A stretch of 64,000 nucleotides of DNA from Abelmoschus esculentus (lineage: Eukaryota > Streptophyta > Magnoliopsida > Malvales > Malvaceae): the NCBI GenBank assembly GCA_035048815.1, contig JAUCBN010000005.1, forward strand, positions 13,542,517 through 13,606,516. Reading direction: 5' to 3'. Positions 30,135 to 40,280 of this stretch are shown one piece after another. A model generated the notes under the pieces. It had not been told where the DNA came from and made no database searches. It saw only the letters and a program-made list of their open reading frames with translations. The translations under genes were made by a program, and so were the position numbers. The number at the start of each line of letters is the position of its first letter. Position 1 is the stretch's first letter.

Positions 30135-31181
30135 CTAGTCCTTTCGCTTTTTGTATAGGATCTCGCCATCTAGGATATAGTCGATTGTCAGTCTTCGTAG
30201 TGTCCTTTTCTCATTCTCTGAGGCTCCTTTTGGATATTCACGATTCTTTATGTATTGCAAGACATCGTGATACCATGGGTATTCACTGTTTTCGTCTTCT
30301 TCCATATTGTAACAATAAGCTAGAGAGTCGTATACGCTCATTTGTATCGGCTTCATATATGACGATTTATTTATTTGTATCAGCGACGACAAAGTGGCTA
30401 AGGCGTCGGCCATTTGGTTGTCTTCGCGGGGCAAATAATGAAAGGATATTTCGTAGAATGACTTGATCAAGTCTAGGACCAAATTCTGATATTCCATTAG
30501 TTTAGAGTCCCGGGTACTCCATTCTCCGTAAAGCTGATAGATCACGAGCATTGAATCCTCATATACCTTCAACTGTTTAATCTTTCGATCGATAGCCGCT
30601 CGGATTCCCATGACACATGCTTCGTATTCTGCTACATTATTGGTGCAGTCAAAATTAAGCTTGCTGGAGAAGGGATAGCAGTCACCTTCTGGAGATACGA
30701 GCACTGCCTCAATTGCCTTACCGGTGGCATTGGAAGCACCGTCGAAATTCAATTTCCAATGATCATGATTTGTGCCATCTTCCTTAACGCACATCAGGTC
30801 TTCGTTGGGGAAGTCAAAGTTTAGAGGTTCATAGTCCTCTAGAGCTTTGCTAGCCAGAAAGTCAGCGATAACACTTCCTTTAATGGCCTTCTGATTGACA
30901 TATACTATGTCAAATTTAAACCAAAGAATCTGCCATCTGGCCATTCTACCAATCAATGCAGTGGACTCCATTAGGTATTTGAGAGGATCGAGTTTTGAGA
31001 TTAACCATGTTGTATGATACAACATATATTGCCTTAATCTTGTAGTAGTCCAGACTAAAGCGCAACAGGCTTTTTCAACTGGTGAATATCTTGTTTCACA
31101 ATCTGTGAACTTCTTTCTAAGGTAGTAGATTGCTTTTTCCTTTTTGCCAGAGTCATCATGCTGCCCCAATACGCATCCCAT
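30135..31181 (-). CDS. RNase H plus archaeal-type second RNase H (element 3 pol)
   Basis: A 348-residue open segment. Residues 1-110 match the end of the Ty3 RNase H region (MGCVLGQHDD, YYLRKKFTDCETRYSPVEK, GSVIADFLA). Residues 142-265 form a second RNase H: WKLNFDGASN with D147, NNVAEYEA with E185/E187, YEDSMLVI with D209, and EDNQMADALATL with D259. A second RNase H after the first is the hallmark of the Tat clade. The tail (YHDVLQYIKNREYP, DGEILYKK) leads into integrase. The motifs look intact, although the rest of the gene is broken. Confidence 0.9.
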   Translation of the reverse strand: MGCVLGQHDDSGKKEKAIYYLRKKFTDCETRYSPVEKACCALVWTTTRLRQYMLYHTTWLISKLDPLKYLMESTALIGRMARWQILWFKFDIVYVNQKAIKGSVIADFLASKALEDYEPLNFDFPNEDLMCVKEDGTNHDHWKLNFDGASNATGKAIEAVLVSPEGDCYPFSSKLNFDCTNNVAEYEACVMGIRAAIDRKIKQLKVYEDSMLVIYQLYGEWSTRDSKLMEYQNLVLDLIKSFYEISFHYLPREDNQMADALATLSSLIQINKSSYMKPIQMSVYDSLAYCYNMEEDENSEYPWYHDVLQYIKNREYPKGASENEKRTLRRLTIDYILDGEILYKKRKD

Positions 31182-32204
31182 AGATTTCTCGAAGACCGTT
31201 AAATATAAGATTAGCGATTTATTCGGAACTGGCAGTACCAGAAGTGAAGGGCTTGTCAGATAGGTTTTGACCTTGTCGAAGGCTTTCTGACATTCTTCGT
31301 CCCATTATCCAGAGTCATGTTTCTTTAAGAGTCGAAAGATAGGGTCATATTTTTCGGTTAATTGTGAAATAAACCTAGTCGGGATCAACTCCGATACCTC
31401 TTTCGCTAACTACGAAGCCTAACAGTTTCCCAGATGCTACTCCGAATGTGCATTTGATAGGATTTAACTTCAATTGAAATTAGCCTCCAGAAAAGCTTCC
31501 TCAAGACTCTTATGTGCTCGTCTTTAGTCTGTGACTTAGTGATCATGTCGTCTACATAAACCTCGATCTCCTTATGCATCATATCATGGAATAAGGCCAC
31601 CATAGATCGCTGGTATATTGCCCCAGCATTCTTGAGTCCAAAAGGCATTACCTTGTAGTAGAAGGTTCCCCATTGCGTTACGAATATCGTTTTGTGCATA
31701 TCCTCAGGATACATTTTTATTTGATTGTACCCTGAAAATTCATCCATGAAGGAGAACAGAGAATGTTTTGCTGTATTATCAACTAAAGTGTCGATATAAG
31801 GCAATGGAAAATTATCTTTGGGACTAGCCTTATTCAAATCCGGGTAGTCGACGCACATGCGCACCTAGCCGTCCTTTTTGGGCACAGGGACTATGTTAGC
31901 TACCCATTCTGAGTACTTGACTTCTTGAAGAAAGCCAGCATTGTACTATTTTTTCACTTCTTCTTTTAATTTTTAATAGGACATAAGGCTTCATTCTTCG
32001 CAGTTTCTGCTGAACGGGTTTGCAGTCCTCCTTTATAGGGAGTTTATGTACCACAATATCCGTGTTTAATCCGGTCATGTCTTGGTAAGACCAGGCGAAG
32101 ACGTCTTTAAACTCTCTGAGTAGATTAATCAGATCCATTCTAGTTTTAGCCGTAATACATGTCGAGACCTTTTTTGTAGTCTCTTCCTCGATAAGGAAAC
32201 TCAC
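31182..32204 (-). pseudogene. Reverse transcriptase, broken (element 3)
   Basis: Several frames together cover RT. 31896-32204 reads INLLREFKDVFAWSYQDM, TDIVVHKLPIKE, QQKLRRMKP, the start of the Tat-type RT. 31406-31864 reads MRMCVDYPDLNKASPKDNFP, FSFMDEFSGYNQIKM, VMPFGLKNAGA and the catalytic YVDD. 31182-31405 in shifted frames gives the thumb (KLNPIKCTFGVASGKLLGF, VVSERGI) and later segments. Stops and frameshifts separate them. The enzyme would have copied element RNA but is not usable here. Confidence 0.87.
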
Positions 32205-33345
32205 ATACAGCGAACCCTCTGGTCGCTGGGATGAATTGTCGGGACTTGTACTGTCGAGAGACCATCAACGGTGCGTATCCTGTTGCCCCTCAGATTCCAA
32301 GTAAAGGAACGCAATTATATCCCTCACAACTGAATACGATCTCCTGAGGGAAGAACCATCTTGCTTTCCATATGATATCCCCTTCACGTAGGTTACGTAA
32401 AATATTTCTCCATTGATCATATGGGATATTTTTCGGGCACTGAGTATGTGCTAGTTCCCTTATTGGCTAGTAGTGGTCGAAACATACCTGGTAAGAGGCC
32501 CTTTCTCGCTTCTAGAAATGGTTGTGGAACCAAACAAGCAAAAGTTGAGCATAACCAACAAATCTTCGCTCACTATTCCTTCGGCAAGCAGTAAGCGATC
32601 AGAAAGTCTCAGCAAGGATTGCAAGAATGGGAGTGACTCCCTTATCGAGATGATCGAATAATTCCAAGACTACATCGTCGATGTATCCAAGTGATTTTGG
32701 GAAGAAGACCAACCCTTTAATGGCCAAGGCGAACATTTTAACTTGTTTTTCACTTTTTGTCTCTGTCTGAATCAGATCTCGAATGTCTCTCAAAGCGATA
32801 CATTTGGTCTCCCCTTTATCTTTGATCCGGACCTGCGCCCATTGTTCATTCTTTCCGGTTAATTTTAACAACCTCTTCTTGAATGCTGGTGAATCAGACG
32901 GTTTGAAGTACACTTTGTCTGGTTGAAATCTCTAGCACTGAATTAAAGCTGTATATTCTTCGATTGTTGGTGCGATATCGACGTCTCCCATCGTAAAACA
33001 ATTATACAAAGGGTTCCAGAATTAGGCTAGGGCTCGAAATAATACTTTATCAACATTGACATCAAGTAGATACGGCAAGTCTCCGTAATTAGCCAAAAAC
33101 ATACCCTTGGTGTCTTCATTCCACTGGTCCCAAATGTATCTCAGTTCCTGTAACTGATTTTGTGTTGCAGATATCCATGTGAACTCCTTGAGGTTAACTT
33201 TTACACCTTCTGTTAAGCTATCCCCATTCTGGTATTGAGATTCCTCTGACCATCGTCGGATTTGGAGATTGGCCTCTACCTTGTCTAGAAAATGGTTTTC
33301 CATAGCTGAGCTGAGCCTTTCTAACAGTTGTTCCGTTATCAACAA
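32205..33345 (-). pseudogene. DUF7745-like head protein of element 3, broken
   Basis: In pieces from the right: 33022-33345 (MENHFLDKVEANLQIRRWSE, LQELRYIWDQWNEDTKG, YGDLPYLLDVNVDKVLFRAL), then after a TAA FWNPLYNCF and IEEYTALIQC, then 32599-32913 (FKKRLLKLTGKNEQW, VKMFALAIKGLVFFPKSLG, FDHLDKGVTPILAILAET), then QWRNILRNLREGDI, a VPLLGI*GATGYAPL segment with TGA for W, and QYKSRQFIPATRG. I recognise this from memory as the plant DUF7745 family found next to retrotransposon genes. Its function is unknown. It runs almost directly into RT, with no zinc knuckle or protease between, which suggests an internal deletion near 32185. Confidence 0.72.
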
Positions 33346-34031
33346 CTTTTATTATTTTTAAAGGAAAATGCACATGTAAAACAGTAGATAAAATAGAATA
33401 AATATGGTTAGTGTTGAAACAAATAAATATGATGCATGTTGTATGAATGAGAGTATAAATAAATTGTATAAATAAGAAACAAAAATAAATGGCGAGAAAT
33501 AAGAATATAAGTGAACGGAACCCCCCTTCTTGCTCTCTCTAAAAGGAACAGTCCTACAAGGTGACTCTTTAATCGGGCAGAGTTTCGGCATGACGGCTTT
33601 AAGGTGGGCTTCTAGGGCTCACTACGTTTGGTGTAGTTCTAAAAGGTACCCGAACGAAACTTATTATCCTACTAAGGATAATAAATTTAATTCAGGAGAT
33701 ACTTTTCGCTAAGTCTATACGGAGACATAGGTCTCACGAAGACAGAGGGAAAAATATCCCAAAAGTAATTCACCATCCTACATGGAGGCATAACCTCAGA
33801 AAGGAGTGGTTTCATGCTCCCACTTAATTTGGATGGGCCCGGGTTGAGGGCTTATGGAATGAATGGTCCTGAAAAAGGATTTAAAAACATATTTGTAATG
33901 TATTTAAAATAATAATAATAATAATAAAAATAAATAGTGAAAAATAAATAAATAAAAGAAAATAATCGAATTTATATTTTCCATCGTTAAATAAAATATA
34001 ACCGAGTTGAGGCTCAACTCTCGAAAATTAA
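33346..34031 (-). other. Element 3 leader
   Basis: A 686-bp stretch between PBS and the DUF7745-like region with AT-rich simple sequence ((AAT)n at about 33909-33930 and A/T-rich 33930-33990). No coding signal was seen. Confidence 0.6.
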
Positions 34032-34050
34032 GTCTCCAGCGGAGTCGCCA
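34032..34050 (-). other. Primer binding site of element 3, probable tRNA-Arg type
   Basis: On the minus strand TGGCGACTCCGCTGGAGAC starts 2 nt after the LTR end GGTGATTACA. It resembles the complement of a plant Arg tRNA 3' end, the primer reported for Tat/Ogre elements. I assign the tRNA from memory, so the exact tRNA is less sure than the site itself. Confidence 0.75.
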
Positions 34051-34612
34051 GCTGTAATCACCGAAATTCGTCCGGGGAGTCGCCACCAATCTATTTTTTT
34101 ATCCGGTGTGATTGGAACACCAAAAAAATGCGTCTACAAACCAGAGTGAGTTCGGGAGTCCTTTACGCGTAGGGAAGGATGAGCACCTCTACAACGCCTG
34201 AAATCGACACCTGTCGGTTACATAATATTTCATACGATCGAAAATACAATTTTGTTATTAAAATCTGTAACAAAACAAATTTATAAGCATTTAATAATAA
34301 TAATAAAAAAAATAATAGTGTTAATAATAAGAACATAATAATAATCAAATTTCCAGGGACCATATCTACAAAACCATGAACTTTTAAGGGTTAAAATATA
34401 ACAAAAATAGGATGAAATTGAATGAAAATAAAAGAAAATGACTTAATTTACTGAAATTGGTGACCAAAATCGAATGCGGGACAAGCTGGGAGACCGTTTA
34501 GAAAGTGCTCTGAAAGTACAGGGGCCTTGGGACGCGATTTACCCATTAATCTGGGTAAGGCACGGGTTCGGGTTGGAGCACGGGTTTGAAGCCGGATACC
34601 CAGGTGTGAAAT

Positions 34613-34654
34613 GACACCGTTTTGGGCCTGATGAACCGGAACCAAAACGGTGTC
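34613..34654. repeat. 13-bp inverted repeat next to an antisense TATA box
   Basis: GACACCGTTTTGG (34613-34625) and CCAAAACGGTGTC (34642-34654) are perfect inverted arms with a 16-nt loop. A TATAAAAG follows at 34668-34675 on the plus strand, 13 bp beyond the right arm. Confidence 0.8.
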
Positions 34655-34667
34655 GTTTAGCATGATC

Positions 34668-34675
34668 TATAAAAG
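34668..34675 (+). promoter_or_regulatory. Candidate antisense TATA box in element 3 LTR
   Basis: TATAAAAG on the plus strand, pointing away from the element body toward the satellite array, with a CT-rich stretch (about 34693-34717) and an ATG at 34722 downstream. Only a motif match. It faces the sense box at 35121-35129, so any transcripts would overlap. Confidence 0.35.
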
Positions 34676-35120
34676 CCCATATTTTATTTTTTTATCTCAT
34701 TTGTTCCTTCTCTCAAGGGTGATGAAAGACAGAGCTTTGAAGCTCTCTAGGTTCTCGGCTGCTGGAGAGATTCCCGGCCATAGCCCGCGGTTGTCTGCCG
34801 CTGTGCTAGTGGTCGGAAGTACTAAAGGTAGGTGTTTTCGGGTTCATCTCAACGAGGGGAGAAAAGATCTAGCCTTGTTTTTCCGAGAATGATCCCCTAC
34901 AGACATAGATCTGAGAAGATAAGTGTCGAAAACCAAACTTTTTTACCTATGTTTTTTGCTTCGATTTGGTTCCGGTTTAACTGTTTTCTCTCAATTTTTT
35001 TGTTCGAATGCTATGGATAATATATGCTTTTTGGGTTTGATTTTCTACTCAAAATATTGTCTTATATTCGATTTTTTCTGGTGGTCCGGTTGTAACCGAA
35101 AAATACAATTTATTCAGGGG

Positions 35121-35129
35121 CTATTTATA
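35121..35129 (-). promoter_or_regulatory. Candidate TATA box of element 3 LTR (sense)
   Basis: TATAAATAG on the minus strand, followed by CCCCTGAATAAATTG. It reads toward the element genes, so it is the expected LTR promoter. Motif only. Confidence 0.55.
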
Positions 35130-38100
35130 CCCTAATCTTATACATATTTTAGTATTAAAAATAGGAAATTTATCCTATTCTATATCTAACCATTAGATCT
35201 AATAATATTTGCTTCTTTTGCAGGTCGAAAGGACGTTGTCGGTGGACAGATTCGGTCAGATCGAAGGCGGTGGCCGACCTTCTCAACGATCAGAGGGCAC
35301 GTGGCCACCACGCGCGATTCGAATCGCCGCGCATGGCAGCCACGCGCGGTGAGCTGGCAGCCACAATGGCGAGCGGTGGCCGGTCTAGTTGCAGGAAAGG
35401 TTAGGGTTTAGTTAGGGGTGTTTAGAGTTTGTTATCATATTGGGTTTGAGTTATTTGATGTATTGGGCTCAGTTTGTGGGCTTGGATTTGTATTGGATAT
35501 GACTTGGATATAAATAAAAAGTTTTGGGTATTATATATAGTTAATGGGTTATTACACCCATATTTAACTATTTGAACTCATAAAATTTGATTTAATAACA
35601 TCTTGTTTTAGTTTTGTTGGGATTAGAACGTGTATATCTAAAAAGGCTTTATTGAGAATCCGTTCAAATTTTAACCGAGTAAAAAGCTGGAAATTTTAGA
35701 TTAATCTGTATAATTTTGTTCAAAAGCTCATATTTAACTATTTGAACTCATAAAATTTGATTAATAACATCTTGTTTTCGTTTTGTTTGGGATTAGATAG
35801 TGGATGTCTAAAAAGGCTTTACAGAGAATCTGTTCGAATTTTAACGGAGTAAAAAGTTGAAAATTTTAGATTAATCTGTATAATTTTGTTTAAAATCCCA
35901 TTGTTAACTACTTGAACATATAAAATTTAATTTAATAACATCTGGTTTTCGTTTTGCTGGGATTAAAACGTGCATGCCTAAAAAGGTTTTATTGAGATTC
36001 TATTCAAATTTTAACCGAGTAAAAAGCTGAAAATTTTAGATTAATCTGTATAATTTTGTTCAAAAGCCCATAATTAACTATTTGAACACATAAAATTTGA
36101 TTTAATAACATCTTGTTTTCCTTTTGTTGGGATTAGAACGTGCATGTCTAAAAAGGCTTTATTAAGAATTCGTTCGAATTTTAACCGAGTAAAAAGCTAA
36201 AAATTTTAGATTAATCAGTATAATTTTATTCAAAATCCCATATTTAACTATTTGAACTCATAAATTTTGATTTTACAATATCTGGTTTTCGTTTTGTTGG
36301 GATTAAAACGTGCTTGTCTAAAAAGGCTTTATAGAGAATCCGTTCGAATTTTAACCGAGTAAAAAGCTGAATTTTATATATTAATCTGTATAATTTTGTG
36401 CAAAAGCCCATATTGAACGATTTGAAATCATAAATTTTGATTTAGCAACATCTGGTTTTCGTTTTGTTGGGATTAAAACGTTCTTGTCTAAAAAGGCTTT
36501 ATAGAGAATCTGTTCAAATTTTAACCGAGTAAAAAGCTGAAAATTTTAGATTAATCTGTATAATTTTGTTCAAAATCCCATAATTAACTATTTGAACTCA
36601 TAAAATTTGGTTTAATAACATCTTGTTTTCCTTTTGTTGGGATTAGAACGTGCATGTCTAAAAAGGCTTTATTGAGAATTCGTTCGAATTTTAACCGAGT
36701 AAAAAGCTAAAAATTCTAGATTAATCTATATAATTTCGTTCAAAACACTATATTTAACTATTTGAACTCATAAATTTTGATTTAACAACATTTATTTTTC
36801 GTTTTGTTGGGATTAAAACGAGCTTGTCTCAAAAGGCCTTATAGAGAATCCGTTCGATTTTAACTATTTGTACTTATAAAATTTTTGATTAATCTATATA
36901 ATTTTGTTGAAAAGCACATTGTTAACTATTTGTACTTATAAAATTTGATTTAATAACATCTTGTTTTCGTTTTGCTGGGATTAGAACGTACATGTCTAAA
37001 AAGGTTTTATTGAGAATCTGTTCGAATATTTACCGAGTAAAAATCTAAAAATTTTAGATTAATCTGTATAATTTTGTTTAAAATCACATTGTTAACTACT
37101 TGAACTTATAAAATTTGATTTAATAACATCTGGTTTTCGTTTTGCTAGTATTACAACGTGCATGCCTAAAAAGGTTTTATTGAGAATCCATTCAAATTTT
37201 AACCGAGTAAAAAGCTGAAAATTTAGATTAATCTGTATAATTTTATTCAGAAGCCTATATTTAAATATTTGAACTCATAAATTTTGATTTAACAATATCT
37301 AGTTTTCGTTTTGTTAGGATTAAAACGTGCTTATCTAAAAAGGCTTTATAGAGAATCCGTTCAAATTTTAAGTGAGTAAAAAGCTGAAAATTTTATATTA
37401 ATCTGTATAATTTTGTTAAAAAGCCAATAATTAACTATTTGAACTCATAAAATTTGATTTAATAACATCTTGTTTTCCTTTGGTTGGGATTAAAACGTGT
37501 ATGTCTAAAAAGGCATTATTGAGAATTCGTTCGAATTTTAACCGAGTAAAAAGCTAAAAATTTTAGATTAATCTGTATAATTTTATTCAAAATCCTATAT
37601 TTAACTATTTGAACTCATAAATTTTGATTTAACAACATCTGGTTTTCGTTTTGTTCGGATTAAAACGTGCTTGTCCAAAAAGGCTTTACAGAGAATCCGT
37701 TCAAATTTTAACCGAGTAAAAAGCTAAATTTTTTAGATTAAACTGTATAATTTTGTTCAAAAGACCATAATTAACTATTTGAACACATAAAATTCGATTT
37801 AATAACATCTTGTTTTTGTTTTGTTGGGATTAGAATGTGCATGTCTAAAAACGCTTTATTGAGAATTTGTTCGAATTTTAACCTGGTAAAAAGCTGAAAA
37901 TTTTAAATTAATCTGTATATTTTTGTTCAAAAGTCCATATTTAACTATTTCAACTCATAAATTTTGATTTAACAATATCTGGTTTTCGTTTTGTTGGTAT
38001 TAAAACGTGCTTGTCTAAAAAGGCTTTATAGAGAGTCCGTTCGATTTTAACCGAGAAAAAAACTGAAAATTTAGATTAATCTGTATAATTTTGTTAAAAA

Positions 38101-39270
38101 TCCCATTGTTAACTATTTGAACTCATAAAATTTGATTTAATAACATCTGGTTTTCATTTTGCTGGGATTAGAACGTACATGTCTAAAAAGTCTTTATTGA
38201 GAATCTGTTCGAATTTTGACCGAGTAAAAAGCAAAAAATTTTAGATTAATCTATATAATTTTGTTCAAAAGCCTATATTTAACTATTTTAACTCATAAAT
38301 TTTGATTTAACAACATCTGGTTTTCGTTTTGTTGGGATTGAAACGTGCTTATCTATAAAGGCTTTATAGAGAATCCGTTCGAATTTTAACCGGGTAAAAA
38401 GCTGAAAATTTTATATTAATCTGTATAATTTTATTGAAAAGCTCATTGTTAACTATTTGAACTCATAAAATTTGATTTAATAACATCTGGTTTTCGTTTT
38501 GTTGGGATTAGAACGTACATGTCTAAAAAGGCTTTATTGAGAATCCGTTCGAATTTTAACCGAGTAAAAACCTAAAAATTTTAGATTAATCTGTATAATT
38601 TTGTTCAAAAGCCTATATTTAACTATTTGAACCCATAAATTTTGATTTAACAACATCTGTTTTTCGTTCTATTTGGATTTAAACGTACTTGTCTAAAAAG
38701 GCTTTATAGAGAATTTGTTCAAATTTTAACCGAGTAAAAAGCTGAAAATTTTAGAATAATCTTTATAATTTAGTTCAAAATCCCATAATTAACTATTTGA
38801 ACTCATAAAATTTGATTTAATAATATCTTGTTTTCCTTTTGTTGGGATTAGAACGTGCATGTCTAAAAAGGCTTTATTGAGAATTCGTTCGAATTTTAAC
38901 CGAGTAAAAATCTAAAAATTTTAGATTAATTTGTATAATTTTATTCAAAATCCTATATTTAACTATTTGAACTCATAAATTTTGATTTAACAACATCTAG
39001 TTTTCGTTTTGTTGGGATTAAAACGTGCTTGTCTAAAAAGGCTTTATAGAGAATCCGTTCAAATTTTAACCGAGTAAAAAGTTGAAAACTTTAGATTAAA
39101 CTATATAATTTTGATCAAAAGCCCATAATTAACTATTTGAACTCATAAAATTTTATTTAATAACATCTTGTTTTTGTTTTGTTGGGATTAGAATGTGCAT
39201 GACTAAAAAGGCTTTATTGAGAACTCGTTCAAATTTTAACCCAGTAAAAAGCTAAAAATTTTAGATTAAT

Positions 39271-40280
39271 CTGTATATTTTTGTTCAAAAGCCCATATTT
39301 AACTATTTCAACTCATAAATTTTGATTTAACAACATCTGGTTTTCGTTTTGTTGGGATGAAAACGTGCTTGTCTAAAAAGGCTTTATAGAGAATCCGTTC
39401 TATTTTAACCGAGAAAAAAGCTGAAAATTTTATATTAATCTGTATAATTTTGTTGAAAAGCTCATTGTTAACTATTTGAACTCATAAAATTTGATTTAAT
39501 AACATCTGGTTTTCGTTTTGCTGGGATTAGAACGTACATGTCTAAAAAGTCTTTATTGAGAATCCGTTCGAATTTTAACCTAGAAAAAACTAAAAATTTT
39601 AGATTAATATGTATAATTTTGTTCAAAAGCCTATATTTAACTATTTGAAGTCATAAATTTTGATTTAACAACATCTGGTTTTTGTTTTTTTGGGATTAAA
39701 ACGTGCTTGTCTAAAAAGGCTTTATAGAGAATCCTTTCTATTTTAAAAAAAAGCTGAAAATTTTAGATTAATCTGTATATTTTTGTTCAAAAGCCCATAT
39801 TTAACTATTTCAACTCATAAATTTTGATTTAACAACATCTGGTTTTCGTTTTGTTGGGATTAAAATGTGCTTGTCTAAAAAGGCTTTATAGAGAATCCGT
39901 TCTATTTTAACCGAGAAAAAAGCTAAAAATTTTAGATTAATCTGTATAATTTGGTTGAAAAGCTCATTGTTAACTATTTGAACTCATAAAATTTAATTTA
40001 ATAACATCTGGTTTTCGTTTTGCTGGGATTAGAACGTACATGTCTAAAAAGTCTTTATTGAGAATCCGTTCGAATTTTAACCTAGTAAAAAACTAAAAAT
40101 TTTAGATTAATATGTATAATTTTGTTCAAAAGCCTATATTTAACTATTTGAACTCATAAATTTTGATTTAACAACATCTGGTTTTCGTTTTTTTGGGATT
40201 AAAATGTGCTTATCTAAAAAGGCTTTATAGAGAATCCGTTCGAATTTTATCTGAGTAAAAAGCTGAAAATTTTAGATTAA
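39271..40280 (+). repeat. Local three-monomer tandem duplication
   Basis: The block starting CTGTATATTTTTGTTC at 39271 recurs at 39773 (offset about 502 bp). It shares rare variants: CTATTTCAACTCATAA, CCGTTCTATTTTAA, the GAACGTACATG monomer and AAAAAGTCTTTATTGAG. One monomer is shortened near 39735-39750 (CCTTTCTATTTTAAAAAAAAG). Confidence 0.75.

Larger units (their letters stand above)
29874..35556 (-). mobile_element. Element 3: Tat/Ogre-like Ty3/gypsy retrotransposon, 5' half only
   Basis: Minus-strand order from the right: LTR 34053-35556, PBS 34032-34050, leader, DUF7745-like protein, RT, RNase H, second (archaeal-type) RNase H, integrase zinc finger. The element stops in the integrase at SPWPFSMWG, where element 2 begins. 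The integrase core and 3' LTR are not in the window, and left of element 2 there is satellite instead. The paired RNase H domains and non-Met PBS are typical of the Tat/Ogre lineage. Many stops and frameshifts make it older or more decayed than elements 1 and 2. Confidence 0.88.
34053..35556 (-). repeat. Element 3 5' LTR
   Basis: 1504 bp with TG...CA ends, on the plus strand from TGTAATCACCGAAATTCG to GGGTTATTACA, followed directly by satellite CCCATATTTAAC. There is only one LTR in the window, because the other end of the element is lost. On the element strand a TATAAATAG box is at 35121-35129. On the other strand there is a TATAAAAG at 34668-34675. A GC-rich patch is at about 35223-35400. 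The minus orientation is fixed by the PBS. Confidence 0.88.

Noticed and set aside
34650..34892. An open frame after the antisense TATA box in the element 3 LTR
   Set aside because: No known domain and no conserved copy to compare. Only the promoter-like motif is reported, at low confidence.
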